From: Actinokineospora fastidiosa
GTDB lineage: Bacteria > Actinomycetota > Actinomycetes > Mycobacteriales > Pseudonocardiaceae
DNA length: 64,000 nt
Direction of reading: 5' to 3'
Assembly: GCF_014648415.1 (NCBI RefSeq)
Contig: NZ_BMRB01000009.1
Span: 1-64,000, forward strand
The notes under the pieces are model-generated. The model ran no database searches. It saw only the letters and a program-made list of their open reading frames with translations, and was not told the origin of the DNA. Position 1 is the first letter of the stretch; every line of letters starts with the position of its first letter. The position numbers and the translations under genes are program-made. This document shows, one piece after another, positions 17,910 through 26,366 of the stretch.

Positions 17910-18698
17910 TCACGTCGTCCCCCGGGTGATCAGGTCGAGCTGCCCGGCCGTCAGGTCGAGGTGCTCGGCGCCGAGGTTCTCCCGCAGGTGCGCGGGCGAG
18001 GTCGTGCCCGGGATCGGCCGGACGACGGGGGAGCGGGCGAGCAGCCAGGCCAGCGCCACCGGCGCGGGCGCGACGCCGAGCTCGGCGGCCACCTTGGCCA
18101 CCGCGGCGTCCGCGCGCGGGATCGGCCGCCACGGGACGAAATCGATGCCGGTGGCCGCGCAGTGGTCCAGCACCGGCTGCCACGTGCGGTCGTCCGAGCT
18201 GTACTTGTTCTGCACGGCGCTGATCTCGACGATCTCCCGTGCCGCCTCCAGCGTCGGGACGTCCACTTCCGACAGTCCGATCCGGTCGATCTTGCCTTCC
18301 TCGCGCAGGCGGGCCAGGGCGCCGACCTGGTCGGCCAGCGGGACGGCCGGGTCGACGCGGTGCAGGTAGAACAGATCGATCCGCTCGACCCGCAGGCGGC
18401 GCAGGCTCAGCTCGGCCTGCTGGCGCAGGTACTCCGGCCTGCCGAGCGGCACCCACTCGCCGGGCCCCGGCCTGCTCTGCCCCGCCTTCGTCGCCACCGT
18501 GACGCCCGCGTACGGGTGCAGCGCGTCGGCGATCAGCTCCTCGTTCGCGCCCAGCCCGTAGGAGTCCGCGGTGTCGATCAGGTCGACGCCCAGGTCCACC
18601 GCCAGCCGGAGCAGGGCCACGGCGGCGTCGCGGTCCCGCGGCGGGCCCCAGCCGCAGTCGGTGAGGTGCAGCGCGCCGAATCCCAGTCTCGATGTCAT
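17910..18698 (-). CDS. Aldo/keto reductase
   Basis: 262 residues. NADPH-dependent carbonyl reductase of the AKR superfamily. The tetrad is visible: Asp42 and Tyr47 in IDTADSYG, Lys71 in VATKAG, and His113 in FYLHRVD. The C-terminal RPIPGTTSPAHLREN is the cofactor-binding signature. The substrate is unknown. It diverges from the ArsR-like regulator gene over a 58-bp promoter region carrying an inverted repeat, so that regulator probably controls it. Confidence 0.9.
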   Translation of the reverse strand: MTSRLGFGALHLTDCGWGPPRDRDAAVALLRLAVDLGVDLIDTADSYGLGANEELIADALHPYAGVTVATKAGQSRPGPGEWVPLGRPEYLRQQAELSLRRLRVERIDLFYLHRVDPAVPLADQVGALARLREEGKIDRIGLSEVDVPTLEAAREIVEISAVQNKYSSDDRTWQPVLDHCAATGIDFVPWRPIPRADAAVAKVAAELGVAPAPVALAWLLARSPVVRPIPGTTSPAHLRENLGAEHLDLTAGQLDLITRGTT

Positions 18699-18737
18699 GC
18701 CGCCAGCCTCGCGTGCCCTCGGCGTGACCTCCACGGA

Positions 18738-18753
18738 TTTAGCCAGGACTAAA
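18738..18753. promoter_or_regulatory. Inverted repeat between reductase and regulator genes
   Basis: TTTAG and CTAAA arms separated by CCAGGA, directly before the regulator start codon and 40 bp from the reductase start. It is a likely operator for the adjacent ArsR-like protein. Confidence 0.5.
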
Positions 18754-18756
18754 CTC

Positions 18757-19728
18757 ATGCGCGTGCTCCGGCTGTCCTTCACCGCCCGCGACGTGGCACT
18801 GACCCGCTTCGCGGTCTCCCCGCTGTGGGAGGTCGTGGCCAGCGTCCGCGCGCTGCGCAGGCCGGACGTGCACACCGTCCACCGGCCGTGGGCCCGTGCC
18901 GTCGCGCCCCGCCTGGCGGGCGTGGACTGGTCGCTGCTGGCCGCGCTCGTGCCCGACCGGCGCATCCCCGGCTTCGTCGCCCCGCCCCCGGCCACGCCGG
19001 TCCCCGACCTGGCCGTCGAACTGGCCGGCCTGCGCGCCACCCCGCCCGATGTCGTCCGCGCTGGCCTGCCCGACGACCCGGCGCTGGCCGCCGTCCGGGA
19101 CGACCCGCCCGCCGGGCTGGACCGGCTGTGCGCGCAGATCCAGGCGTACTTCGACACCGCGCTCGCCCCCTACTGGCCGCGCATCCGCACCCTGGTCGAG
19201 GGCGACGTGCTGCGCCGCGCCCGCCTCCTCGCCGAGGGCGGCGCGCAGGCGCTGCTCAACGACATCGACCCGAGCGTGCGCTGGGCGGACGACGAGCTGT
19301 CCGTCGACCACCGGGCCGCGTCCGGCTCGCTGCGGCTGCGCGGGCGCGGCCTGCTGCTGGTGCCGTCGGTGTTCGTCTGGCCCAGGGTGTTCACCCTGGT
19401 CGCCCCGCCGTGGCAGCCCACCCTGCGCTACCCACCCCGCGGCGTGGCGACACTGTGGGAGCGCGGCGAGGACCGCCCCCGGCGCGCGCTCGCGGGCGTC
19501 ATCGGCCGCTCCCGCGCGCGGATTCTGTCTGAACTAGACATACCACTGTCCACAACAGACTTGGCTGCCCGTACCGGGATCACGGCAGGCGCCGTGTCCC
19601 AGCACCTGACCGCGCTCCGCAACGCCGGGCTGGTGGCGGGCCACCGAGCGGGCAGGCACGTCCGCTACGCCCGCACGGAGGCGGCGGAGGCCCTGCTTGC
19701 GGCCGAAGCGGTCAGTGGAGGGCGCTGA
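18757..19728 (+). CDS. ArsR/winged-helix transcriptional regulator with DUF5937-type N-terminus
   Basis: 323 residues. A long N-terminal region (LSFTARDVALTRFAVSPLWE) is typical of actinobacterial DUF5937 regulators. A C-terminal winged helix has STTDLAARTGITAGAVSQHL and HRAGRHVRYART. These proteins repress adjacent genes. It is divergent from the aldo/keto reductase gene, and the shared region contains an inverted repeat. It overlaps menC at its 3' end by 17 bp, convergently. Confidence 0.85.
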   Translation: MRVLRLSFTARDVALTRFAVSPLWEVVASVRALRRPDVHTVHRPWARAVAPRLAGVDWSLLAALVPDRRIPGFVAPPPATPVPDLAVELAGLRATPPDVVRAGLPDDPALAAVRDDPPAGLDRLCAQIQAYFDTALAPYWPRIRTLVEGDVLRRARLLAEGGAQALLNDIDPSVRWADDELSVDHRAASGSLRLRGRGLLLVPSVFVWPRVFTLVAPPWQPTLRYPPRGVATLWERGEDRPRRALAGVIGRSRARILSELDIPLSTTDLAARTGITAGAVSQHLTALRNAGLVAGHRAGRHVRYARTEAAEALLAAEAVSGGR

Positions 19729-20632
19729 CCCGGGCGACCCGGTCCAGCCACCACGTGGTGCGGTCGTCGGCGGCGGGCCAGTCCACGGTGGGCGCAGGCG
19801 CCGTGCGGAGGACGGGGACGAAGCCGTCGACCGGGCGCAGCGGCTCGGGCACGACATCGCCGGTGAGCAGTGCCAGGGTTCCCACGCCGCAGGCGAAGTC
19901 CAGTGACGGCAGCGCGCCCGCGAGCGCGATCTCGGCGGCCAGCCCCACGCTGGTCTCCAGTGCCGAGGACACCACGCACGGCAGCCCGCACGCCTCCGCG
20001 ACGGCCAGCGCCCGTCGCACGCCGCCCAGCGGTGCGCACTTGAGGACCGCCACGTCCGCCGCCCCGGCGACGGCGACCCGAAGCGGGTCTTCGGCCCGGC
20101 GGATCGACTCGTCGGCGGCGATCCGCACGTCCACCCGGCGGCGGACGGCGGCCAGCTCCTCGACCGCGCGGCAGGGCTGCTCGACGTACTCCAGCCCCCG
20201 CGCGGCCCGGTCCAGCTCCCGGATGCGGCGCACGGCGGTGTCGACGTCCCACGCGGCGTTGGCGTCGACCCGGACCCGCGCCACCGCGTCCCGCACCGCC
20301 TCCACCCTGGCGACGTCCTCCGCCGCCGAGTCGGGGTGGTCGGCCACCTTCACCTTCGCCGTGCCGCAGCCGGACGCCGCAGCCAGCTCGTGGGCGCGCT
20401 CCGGCGACACCGCCGGGATGATGCAGTTGACCGGGACCCGCTCGCGCACCGGCTCCGGCCAGCCGACCTCGGCGGCCTCCACGGCGGCCGCCCACCACGC
20501 TGCGGACTCCCGGTCGTCGTACTCGGGGAAGGGGCAGAACTCGCCCCATCCGGCCGGTCCGGACAGCAGCACGCCCTCGCGCACGTCGACGCGGCGGAAC
20601 CGGGTGCGCAGCGGGATCGAGTAGACCTTCAC
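19712..20632 (-). CDS. menC: o-Succinylbenzoate synthase
   Basis: 306 residues of the enolase superfamily. MenC dehydrates SHCHC to o-succinylbenzoate in menaquinone biosynthesis. The start MKVYSIPLRTRFRRVDVREG and GWGEFCPFPEYDD are characteristic of actinobacterial MenC. Catalytic and metal-binding elements seen are TAKVKV, RVDANAAWD, EYVEQPC and IAADES. The GTG start overlaps the stop of def (GTGA), so the two are co-translated. No other men genes are nearby. Confidence 0.9.
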   Translation of the reverse strand: MKVYSIPLRTRFRRVDVREGVLLSGPAGWGEFCPFPEYDDRESAAWWAAAVEAAEVGWPEPVRERVPVNCIIPAVSPERAHELAAASGCGTAKVKVADHPDSAAEDVARVEAVRDAVARVRVDANAAWDVDTAVRRIRELDRAARGLEYVEQPCRAVEELAAVRRRVDVRIAADESIRRAEDPLRVAVAGAADVAVLKCAPLGGVRRALAVAEACGLPCVVSSALETSVGLAAEIALAGALPSLDFACGVGTLALLTGDVVPEPLRPVDGFVPVLRTAPAPTVDWPAADDRTTWWLDRVARVSALH

Positions 20633-21180
20633 AGAGCGGCCGCGCGCTCGGCGCGCCTGGCGAACACCGCGTCGCGCTTCTCGGCCATCTCCAGCAGCGC
20701 CCTGCGGCGGACCTTCGCGGGCAGCCGGTCGAGGTAGAGGTGCCCGTTGACGTGGTCGGTCTCGTGCTGCAGGCACCGGGCGAAGTAGCCGCGGCCCTCC
20801 ACCGTGATCGGGTTGCCGTGCATGTCCTGACCGTGCACGACGGCGTGGTCCGGCCGGGCGACGGGGATGGACGGGCCGGGCACGGACAGGCAGCCCTCCC
20901 GCTCCTCGACCAGCCTGCGCGTCCCGGTCTCGGCCAGCACCGGGTTGCAGACGTGCCCGACGTGGCGGGCGCCGGTCTCGTCGAGGCAGTCGTAGACGAA
21001 CAGCCGCAGGTCGACGTCGACCTGGTTGGCCGCGAGACCGGCACCCTCGGCGACCTTCATGGTGACGAACATGTCGTCGATGAGCCGCTCCAGCTCGGGC
21101 GTGCCGAACTCGACGACGTCCCGGCACGGCCGGTGCAGGACGTCCTCCCCGACGACGGTGATGCGCAGAACCTGGGCCAT
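20629..21180 (-). CDS. def: Peptide deformylase
   Basis: 183 residues. It removes the N-formyl group from new proteins. All three family motifs are intact: GAGLAANQ (46-53), EGCLS (95-99) and HETDH (139-143), which supply the Cys and His metal ligands and catalytic Glu. No Shine-Dalgarno sequence is seen before the ATG. It is the first gene of the def-menC pair and diverges from the SMR efflux gene. Confidence 0.95.
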   Translation of the reverse strand: MAQVLRITVVGEDVLHRPCRDVVEFGTPELERLIDDMFVTMKVAEGAGLAANQVDVDLRLFVYDCLDETGARHVGHVCNPVLAETGTRRLVEEREGCLSVPGPSIPVARPDHAVVHGQDMHGNPITVEGRGYFARCLQHETDHVNGHLYLDRLPAKVRRRALLEMAEKRDAVFARRAERAAAL

Positions 21181-21190
21181 GGTGGCAAGT

Positions 21191-21225
21191 TATCATCTGG
21201 GACGTTCGTACTAGTACAGATGTAC
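21191..21225. promoter_or_regulatory. SMR/TetR operon promoter with nested palindromes
   Basis: TATCAT at 21191-21196 is a good -10 for the plus strand. Downstream lie GTACTAGTAC (21208-21217) and an overlapping GTAC-AGAT-GTAC inverted repeat (21214-21225), close to the expected transcription start. They are probable operators for the TetR repressor encoded two genes downstream. Confidence 0.55.
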
Positions 21226-21236
21226 AGGAGTGGTCC

Positions 21237-21560
21237 GTGGCCTTCGTCCTGCTCGGGGTGGCGATCGTCTTCGAGGTGCTCGCGACGAGCCTGCTCAAGT
21301 CCACCGACGGCTTCTCCCGGCCGTGGCCCACGGTGTCCTGCCTGGCCGCGTACGCGGTCGCGTTCCTCGCGCTGGCGCTGGCGATCCAGCGCGGCCTGCA
21401 GGTCGGCGTCGGCTACGCGATCTGGTCCGGCCTCGGCACCACGCTGATCGTCATCATCGGCGCGCTGATGCTGCGGGAACCGGTGACGCCCGCCACGCTG
21501 GCGGGCATCGCCCTGGTGGTGTCCGGTGTGGTCGTGCTGAACCTGAGCGGGGCGCACTGA
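21237..21560 (+). CDS. Small multidrug resistance (SMR/EmrE-type) efflux protein
   Basis: 107 residues with four membrane segments. The essential membrane-embedded glutamate is present in the first helix (IVFEVLATSLLK), and the conserved AIWSGLGT and LREPVTPATLAG motifs follow. SMR dimers exchange protons for cationic drugs or guanidinium-type compounds. The GTG start has AGGAG 6 nt upstream. The stop overlaps the TetR start (TGATG). Confidence 0.93.
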   Translation: MAFVLLGVAIVFEVLATSLLKSTDGFSRPWPTVSCLAAYAVAFLALALAIQRGLQVGVGYAIWSGLGTTLIVIIGALMLREPVTPATLAGIALVVSGVVVLNLSGAH

Positions 21561-22099
21561 TGGCGCGCGACCCGGAGGGCAGGCGGCTGCGCATCCTGGA
21601 GGCCGCCTGCGCCCTGATCGCCGAGACCGGGGTCGGCGCGCTGACCCACCGCGCCGTCGCCGCCCGCGCCGGGGTGCCGGTCGGCGCGACGACGTACTAC
21701 TTCGCCACGCTCGACGAGCTGGCCACCTCCGCGATCGCGCACGCCGCCGAGCTGGCCGCCGGGGAGGCGCGCCTCTGGCAGGAGGCGATCGCCGCCGCCG
21801 AGGACGTGCCCGCGACGGTCGCCGCGCTGATCGCCGACTACCTCGCCGACCACCGGCCGTGGAGCCTGATCGAGCACGAGCTGTACGTCGCCGCCGCGCA
21901 CCGCCCCGAACTGCGGCCCATGGCCATCGCGTGGAGCGACGGGACGACGGCGGCGCTGAGCCCGCGCGTGGGCCCGGCCGCCGCCCGTGCCGTCACGGTG
22001 TTCCTGGACGGCGTCATGCTCGACGCGCTCGTCCGCGACGCGCCCGTGGACGCGGACTTCCTCGCCCGGGCCGTGGCCGCGCTGATGGGACTCGACTGA
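21560..22099 (+). CDS. TetR-family repressor of the SMR gene
   Basis: 179 residues with an N-terminal TetR helix-turn-helix (GALTHRAVAARAGVPVGATTYYF). Translationally coupled to the SMR pump gene. The nested palindromes before that gene are the likely operator, so it probably senses the pump substrate. Confidence 0.88.
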   Translation: MARDPEGRRLRILEAACALIAETGVGALTHRAVAARAGVPVGATTYYFATLDELATSAIAHAAELAAGEARLWQEAIAAAEDVPATVAALIADYLADHRPWSLIEHELYVAAAHRPELRPMAIAWSDGTTAALSPRVGPAAARAVTVFLDGVMLDALVRDAPVDADFLARAVAALMGLD

Positions 22100-22102
22100 G
22101 GC

Positions 22103-22315
22103 TCACCCGGTCCGCGTCCGCTCCAGCAGGGCGGTCAGCGCGCCGTCGGCGCCGAGCGCGCGGTCGCAGAGCGCGGCCAGCGCCGGATTCGGCCGGGCCC
22201 TGCCGTTCTCGACTTTGCTCAGGTAGCCCTTGGTGAAGTACACGGCCGCGCCGAGCGAGGCCAGCGACATTCCTTTCGACTGGCGCAGGCGGCGCAGTTC
22301 TTCTCCGAATTCCAT
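22103..22315 (-). CDS. Small XRE-family DNA-binding protein
   Basis: 70 residues from ATG 22315, preceded by GGGGA; a 98-residue form from 22399 would start one base after the stop codon of an 18-residue ORF (TGAAATG). The whole protein is an XRE helix-turn-helix (SLASLGAAVYFTKGYLSKVENG). It may regulate the tiny upstream ORFs or the unknown gene at 22863. Confidence 0.75.
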   Translation of the reverse strand: MEFGEELRRLRQSKGMSLASLGAAVYFTKGYLSKVENGRARPNPALAALCDRALGADGALTALLERTRTG

Positions 22316-22400
22316 CAGCGGTCCCCGTACGTGTCGAAATTGTGCTCCGGTCGCCGGGTGCGTCGACTCGGCGACCGGAGCGGTGGGCAGGTCGGCCATT

Positions 22401-22457
22401 TCAGCCCAGCAGCACGGCGAGCAGGCCGGTCAGGACGAGAATGACGTGGGTGTGCAT
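22401..22457 (-). CDS. 18-residue hydrophobic peptide ORF
   Basis: Encodes MHTHVILVLTGLLAVLLG, a single hydrophobic helix. AGGAG stands 8 nt before the ATG, a strong initiation signal. The stop is adjacent to an in-frame start of the XRE gene, suggesting coupling. It could be a leader peptide, a signalling peptide or a membrane toxin-like peptide. It is too short to judge further. Confidence 0.4.
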   Translation of the reverse strand: MHTHVILVLTGLLAVLLG

Positions 22458-22633
22458 GGTGGTCCGCTCCTGTCGAGGCAGTGGACCGCGCCGATCGATC
22501 TCGGGTCGACGGGCAGCTCGGTTGCGGTGGCCGCGGTGGCCTGGTACCCGGTGAGCAGCCCGGCCGCGAAGCCTGCCAGCAGCATCCAGAACCCAAGCCG
22601 CACCGCGAACGAGAACGAGAACAAGACCTTCAC
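22430..22633 (-). CDS. 67-residue peptide with an N-terminal hydrophobic segment
   Basis: GTG start with GGGGG 6 nt upstream. Residues 5-35 are hydrophobic (FWMLLAGFAAGLLTGY), followed by a polar tail with two Cys. It may be secreted or membrane-anchored. It overlaps the 18-residue ORF in another frame by 28 bp, so at most one may be important. No family recognised. Confidence 0.4.
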   Translation of the reverse strand: MKVLFSFSFAVRLGFWMLLAGFAAGLLTGYQATAATATELPVDPRSIGAVHCLDRSGPPCTPTSFSS

Positions 22634-22829
22634 CGCGACCCCCGTTGACTGGTCGATTCAATTCGCCGCGAGTCCTTTGTGGCGATGACGTCGGTGTGAT
22701 TCCGACACCACAAGAATGACTCGCCGCGAAATGTCGCGGCAGATGTTTCCCGTTGTCAGAGCGGATGGAAACAGGGAAACGCCCGGCGGACGTGCGCGGA
22801 TGCGGAAACGCCGTCGCGGTGGGCGGCGA

Positions 22830-22835
22830 TACAAT
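22830..22835 (+). promoter_or_regulatory. Possible -10 element
   Basis: TACAAT stands 28 bp before the start codon of the next gene. No good -35 is visible. Confidence 0.35.
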
Positions 22836-22862
22836 CTCCGGCACCGGTTCGAGAGGTGGGCG

Positions 22863-23828
22863 ATGGACGCTGGAATCGCGGGACTGATCGACGACCTCAA
22901 GGCGGTGCGCCGCGGATACGGGGTGCACGCGCCGGATCTGGCGACGCGGGTCGGCCCCGCGCTCGCCCGGGTCTGCGCCGTCGCCGAGACGGACGCCCCG
23001 GGTCTGCGCAGACACAAGGTGATCAGCACGCTCACCGAGCTGACCGACCGGCTGCCCGACTCGCCCCGGGCCATCGGCCGCATCGCGTTCGGTTTGGACG
23101 GTGGCGGCCATGAGCGCTACACCGACCGCGTCTCGCGCATCGCGGGCATGATCGACCGCGACGCCCGCACCGCGCAGCGCCGCGTGGACGACGTGATCGC
23201 CCAGATCGCCGAGTCGGCGGCCTCTGCGGTGCCGCGCCAGTCCCGCCGCGACGACCTGGACTGGCACACCGCCTCCGTCAAGGTCGTGGTCGCGCTGCAC
23301 CTGCCGGTCGCCGAGGTGATCGAGACCCGGCGGGTGGTCAGCCACCGGGCCGGGCTGTCCGAAGTGGACCACTCGGTGTCGGTGGCCAGGGTGCCCGGCG
23401 CGTCCGGCCCGCCGTCGCTGGCCGACCTCGGGGTCGACCTGCTGTACGGGGGCGTGCTGCACTCACCCGAGCTGATCACCGCGACGCGCGTGCGCCTGCG
23501 GCTGCGCCTGCCCCAGCCGCTCGGCCAGGGCGATGGCCACGAGTTCTCGTTCCGCATCCGACTTCCTCAGGGACTCGCGCCGTTCTACGTGTGCACGCCC
23601 ATGGCCCCCTGCGACCGCTTCGAGCTGACCGTCGGGTTCGGCGCGGGGCGGGCCCCGGGGCGGATCTGGCTGATCGACGACGAGTTCGCGCTCGACGCCG
23701 GGGAGGACGTGCCGGGCCGTCCGCTGGTGGAGGCCGACGCGGCCGGGCAGGCGCGGGCGGTGTTCACCAACCTGGCCACGCAGCGCTCGTACGGCCTCGG
23801 CTGGGCCCCTCACGACGACGGCGCCTGA
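22863..23828 (+). CDS. Conserved-looking hypothetical protein
   Basis: 321 residues, ATG with AGAGGTGGG upstream. The N-terminal half is helical and Arg-rich (LRRHKVISTLTELTDRLPDSPRAIGRIAF), the middle has HTASVKVVVALHLPVAEVIETRRV, and the C-terminal half is beta-rich with only two Cys. No signal peptide, membrane helix or catalytic motif was recognised. It lies next to an XRE regulator on the other strand, an arrangement often seen for actinobacterial genes of unknown function. The 3' end overlaps the convergent pseudokinase gene by 19 bp. Confidence 0.75.
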   Translation: MDAGIAGLIDDLKAVRRGYGVHAPDLATRVGPALARVCAVAETDAPGLRRHKVISTLTELTDRLPDSPRAIGRIAFGLDGGGHERYTDRVSRIAGMIDRDARTAQRRVDDVIAQIAESAASAVPRQSRRDDLDWHTASVKVVVALHLPVAEVIETRRVVSHRAGLSEVDHSVSVARVPGASGPPSLADLGVDLLYGGVLHSPELITATRVRLRLRLPQPLGQGDGHEFSFRIRLPQGLAPFYVCTPMAPCDRFELTVGFGAGRAPGRIWLIDDEFALDAGEDVPGRPLVEADAAGQARAVFTNLATQRSYGLGWAPHDDGA

Positions 23829-24763
23829 CCGGTCGGCGGCGGGGGCGCTGCCTGGACCGCGGCGGGGCCGGGCGCGAGCAGGCCCAGCGCGGCCACGGCG
23901 GCCAGCACCCCGCCGATCCGGCCGCGGCGGGCGTCGACGGGCTGCGGCGGCTCGGGCAGCCGGGGCCCGGCGGGCAGGCCCGCGAGGCTGTCGGTGATCG
24001 CCGCGAGCCGGTGCGCGGTCTCGGCGGCGGTGGGTCTTCGCCTGGGGTTCCTGGCCAGCAGCGCGGCGATCACCGACCACAGCGCGTCGGGCACGCCGCC
24101 GGGGCGCGAGGGCAGCAGGTGGACGAGGTCCGTGGCGCCGCGCCCGGCCAGCGGGGGCACGCCGCAGCAGAGCTCGTAGAGCACGACGCCCAAGGCGTAG
24201 AGGTCGGCGGGCGGGCCGACGGGGGCGCGCAGCGGTATCTCCGGCGCGGTGTACTGCGGGCTGTTGAGCAGCACGGCGTCCGGGCCGTCGGCGGCCAGCA
24301 GGAGCGGCACGACGCAGTGCCCGGTCAGCCGGACGCGCTCGCCGTCGACCAGCACGTTCTCCGGTTTGACGGCCAGGTGCGCGAACCGGCGGCGGTGCAG
24401 GTCGCTCAGCGCGGCGGCGATCCGCGCCCCGGTCGCGGCCACCCCCGCGGGCGGCAGCGGCCCCCGGACCGCCAGCCGCCCGCGCAGGGACTGCCCCTCG
24501 GCCAGGTCCATGACCAGCCCGGCGACCTCCCCGTCGCAGAAGCTGTCCCAGACGGCGACCAGGTGGTCCCCGCCGACCCCGTGGACCCGGCCGACCAGCT
24601 CGCGCAGCAGGCGCCCGGTCCCCGGCCGGGCGGCGAGGTCGCGGCGCAACAGCTTCACCGCGACCTCAGCGGGCACGCCGTCGCCGCGAACCGCGCCGAC
24701 GACCTCTCCCATCGGCCCCACGCCCAGCCGCCCGGTCACCCGGTACCGGTCCTGCCACCGCAT
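23810..24763 (-). CDS. Membrane-anchored Ser/Thr protein pseudokinase
   Basis: 317 residues with a PknB-like fold: glycine loop GRLGVGPMGEVV, ATP-anchoring Lys37 in EVAVKLL, and substrate-lobe motifs YTAPEIP and DLYALGVVLYEL. The catalytic loop reads HLAVKPEN (129-136), so the HRD aspartate is Ala131. The metal-binding DFG is Gly148-His149-Cys150. Both catalytic aspartates are therefore missing and phosphotransfer is unlikely. A hydrophobic segment near 285-305 (GGVLAAVAALGLLAPG) suggests a membrane anchor. The ATG opening MRWQDRY was chosen; a TTG 42 bp upstream is possible. Confidence 0.85.
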   Translation of the reverse strand: MRWQDRYRVTGRLGVGPMGEVVGAVRGDGVPAEVAVKLLRRDLAARPGTGRLLRELVGRVHGVGGDHLVAVWDSFCDGEVAGLVMDLAEGQSLRGRLAVRGPLPPAGVAATGARIAAALSDLHRRRFAHLAVKPENVLVDGERVRLTGHCVVPLLLAADGPDAVLLNSPQYTAPEIPLRAPVGPPADLYALGVVLYELCCGVPPLAGRGATDLVHLLPSRPGGVPDALWSVIAALLARNPRRRPTAAETAHRLAAITDSLAGLPAGPRLPEPPQPVDARRGRIGGVLAAVAALGLLAPGPAAVQAAPPPPTGQAPSS

Positions 24764-24907
24764 AGCTGGTGCCCCATTTCCCAACGCCCGCTGCACTGTC
24801 GTCAAGCACAGCGCGGGGGAGGGGGTGCGGGGAACGTCAGCGGTTGGACAGAAACGTGACAGTCGGTCGGGTGTTCAGCGGGTGTCGGGTGCGGGGGCGT
24901 CGGGTGG

Positions 24908-25849
24908 TCAGGCCTTGAGCTTGGCCAGGCGCTGGGGGGTGGGCCAGCGGACGTCGGTCACCCAGCCGAGCTTCTCCATGAGCCAGATCAGGCGGGCGGA
25001 GATGTCGATCTCGAAGCGGCGGACGCCGTGGCGGGCGCAGGTGGGGTCGGCGTGGTGGAGGTTGTGCCAGGCCTCGCCCATCGAGAGGACGGCCAGCGGC
25101 CAGAAGTTGGTGGCCTTGTCGCGCGACTTGAACGGGCGCTCGCCGACCATGTGGCAGATCGAGTTCACCGACCAGGTGACGTGGTGCAGGAACGAGACGC
25201 GGACCAGGCCCGCCCAGAAGAACGCGGTCACCGCGCCCCACAGCGACCAGGTCAGCAGGCCGCCGAGCACGGCGGGGGCGAGCAGGGTGACCGCGGTCCA
25301 GAGGCCGAACTGGCGGTGCACGCGGCGGATGTCGTCGTCGGCGAGGAGGTCGGGGGCGAAGCGCTCGGCGTTGGTGAGGTCGCGGTCGAAGACCCAGCCC
25401 ATGTGCGCGTGCCAGAAGCCCTTGACCAGCGCGGCGGGCGAGGTGCCGAACGCCCACGGCGAGTGCGGGTCGCCCGCGCGGTCGGCGAAGGCGTGGTGGC
25501 GGCGGTGGTCGGCGACCCAGTGCATGATCGGCCCCTGCAGCGCCATGCTCCCCACGATCGCCAACCCGACCCGGACCGCACGCGGCGCCTTGAACGCGCC
25601 GTGGGTGAAGTAGCGGTGGAAGCCGACGGTGACGCCCAGGCAGGTCACAGTGTAGAAGAACGCGGCCAGCCCGATGTCCACCCACCCGAGCCCCCACCCC
25701 CAGGCGAACGGCACGGCGGCGATCAGGGCGACGAACGGGACCAGGATGAACAGGTAGGTCCCGACCTGCGGCCACGTCCCACGCGGCGCGCCGAGAATCG
25801 GCTTGGGACCGGTGCGGGCGGACCCGTCATCGGCGACGGACACGGACAT
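24908..25849 (-). CDS. Acyl-CoA desaturase (delta-9 fatty acid desaturase)
   Basis: 313 residues. Di-iron membrane desaturase that introduces a cis double bond into fatty acyl chains. The three histidine boxes are intact: HRYFTH (78-83), HRRHH (115-119) and HNLHH (262-266). Hydrophobic segments lie near 30-75 and 185-220. The ATG has GGGAG 8 nt upstream. It appears to be a single-gene unit; its long upstream region holds the 64-bp repeat array. Confidence 0.93.
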   Translation of the reverse strand: MSVSVADDGSARTGPKPILGAPRGTWPQVGTYLFILVPFVALIAAVPFAWGWGLGWVDIGLAAFFYTVTCLGVTVGFHRYFTHGAFKAPRAVRVGLAIVGSMALQGPIMHWVADHRRHHAFADRAGDPHSPWAFGTSPAALVKGFWHAHMGWVFDRDLTNAERFAPDLLADDDIRRVHRQFGLWTAVTLLAPAVLGGLLTWSLWGAVTAFFWAGLVRVSFLHHVTWSVNSICHMVGERPFKSRDKATNFWPLAVLSMGEAWHNLHHADPTCARHGVRRFEIDISARLIWLMEKLGWVTDVRWPTPQRLAKLKA

Positions 25850-26014
25850 GAGGCGGCTCCCTCGGGGGACATTGGGTCGGAAAACGGGCAGAACCGGGGC
25901 AAGCAAACCAGCCGCCGCCCCCGCCTCCAAGTTCCCTCCCCCCTCCCGCCCGAACCGTCCACCGCGATTAACCCCCTCCATACCGGTCGGTGGGGCCGAG
26001 GTCACATCCCGTCA

Positions 26015-26310
26015 CAGTCAGATGATGCGACCATATGACGCGATCATCCGAATGTGCCCTCGGCTGGGATGCTCACACCATCTGAATGGCCGCTCAGATG
26101 ACGCCGCCATCCGAAACTCGCCCCGGACCGGCATGATCGCACCATCTGAACGACTGGCCAGATGGTGTCACCATCCGAAAGTGGCCCCGCTTGGAGATGA
26201 TCAGGTCATCCGAGGCGCCCGATCAGATGATGACATCATCCAGAATGGCGTCTCCGCTCACATGATCAGACCATCTGGAGTGCGTCCAGATGATGTTGTC
26301 ATCCGAAATC
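26015..26310. repeat. 64-bp-period tandem array, left block (about 4.5 units)
   Basis: Each unit has three boxes: CATCTGAA, then 16 bp later CAGATGATG (its inverse), then 13 bp later CATCCGAA. CATCTGAA-type boxes start at 26079, 26143, 26207 and 26272; CAGATG boxes at 26095, 26159, 26224 and 26287; CATCCGAA boxes at 26045, 26108, 26172, 26237 and 26300. The sequence between boxes varies while the spacing stays at 63-65 bp. Adjacent boxes can pair as hairpins. Confidence 0.85.
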
Positions 26311-26366
26311 GCACGCAGCTCGCACGGCCAGCCCTGCGCGGCTGGCGGTACGAACCGTGGGGTCGC

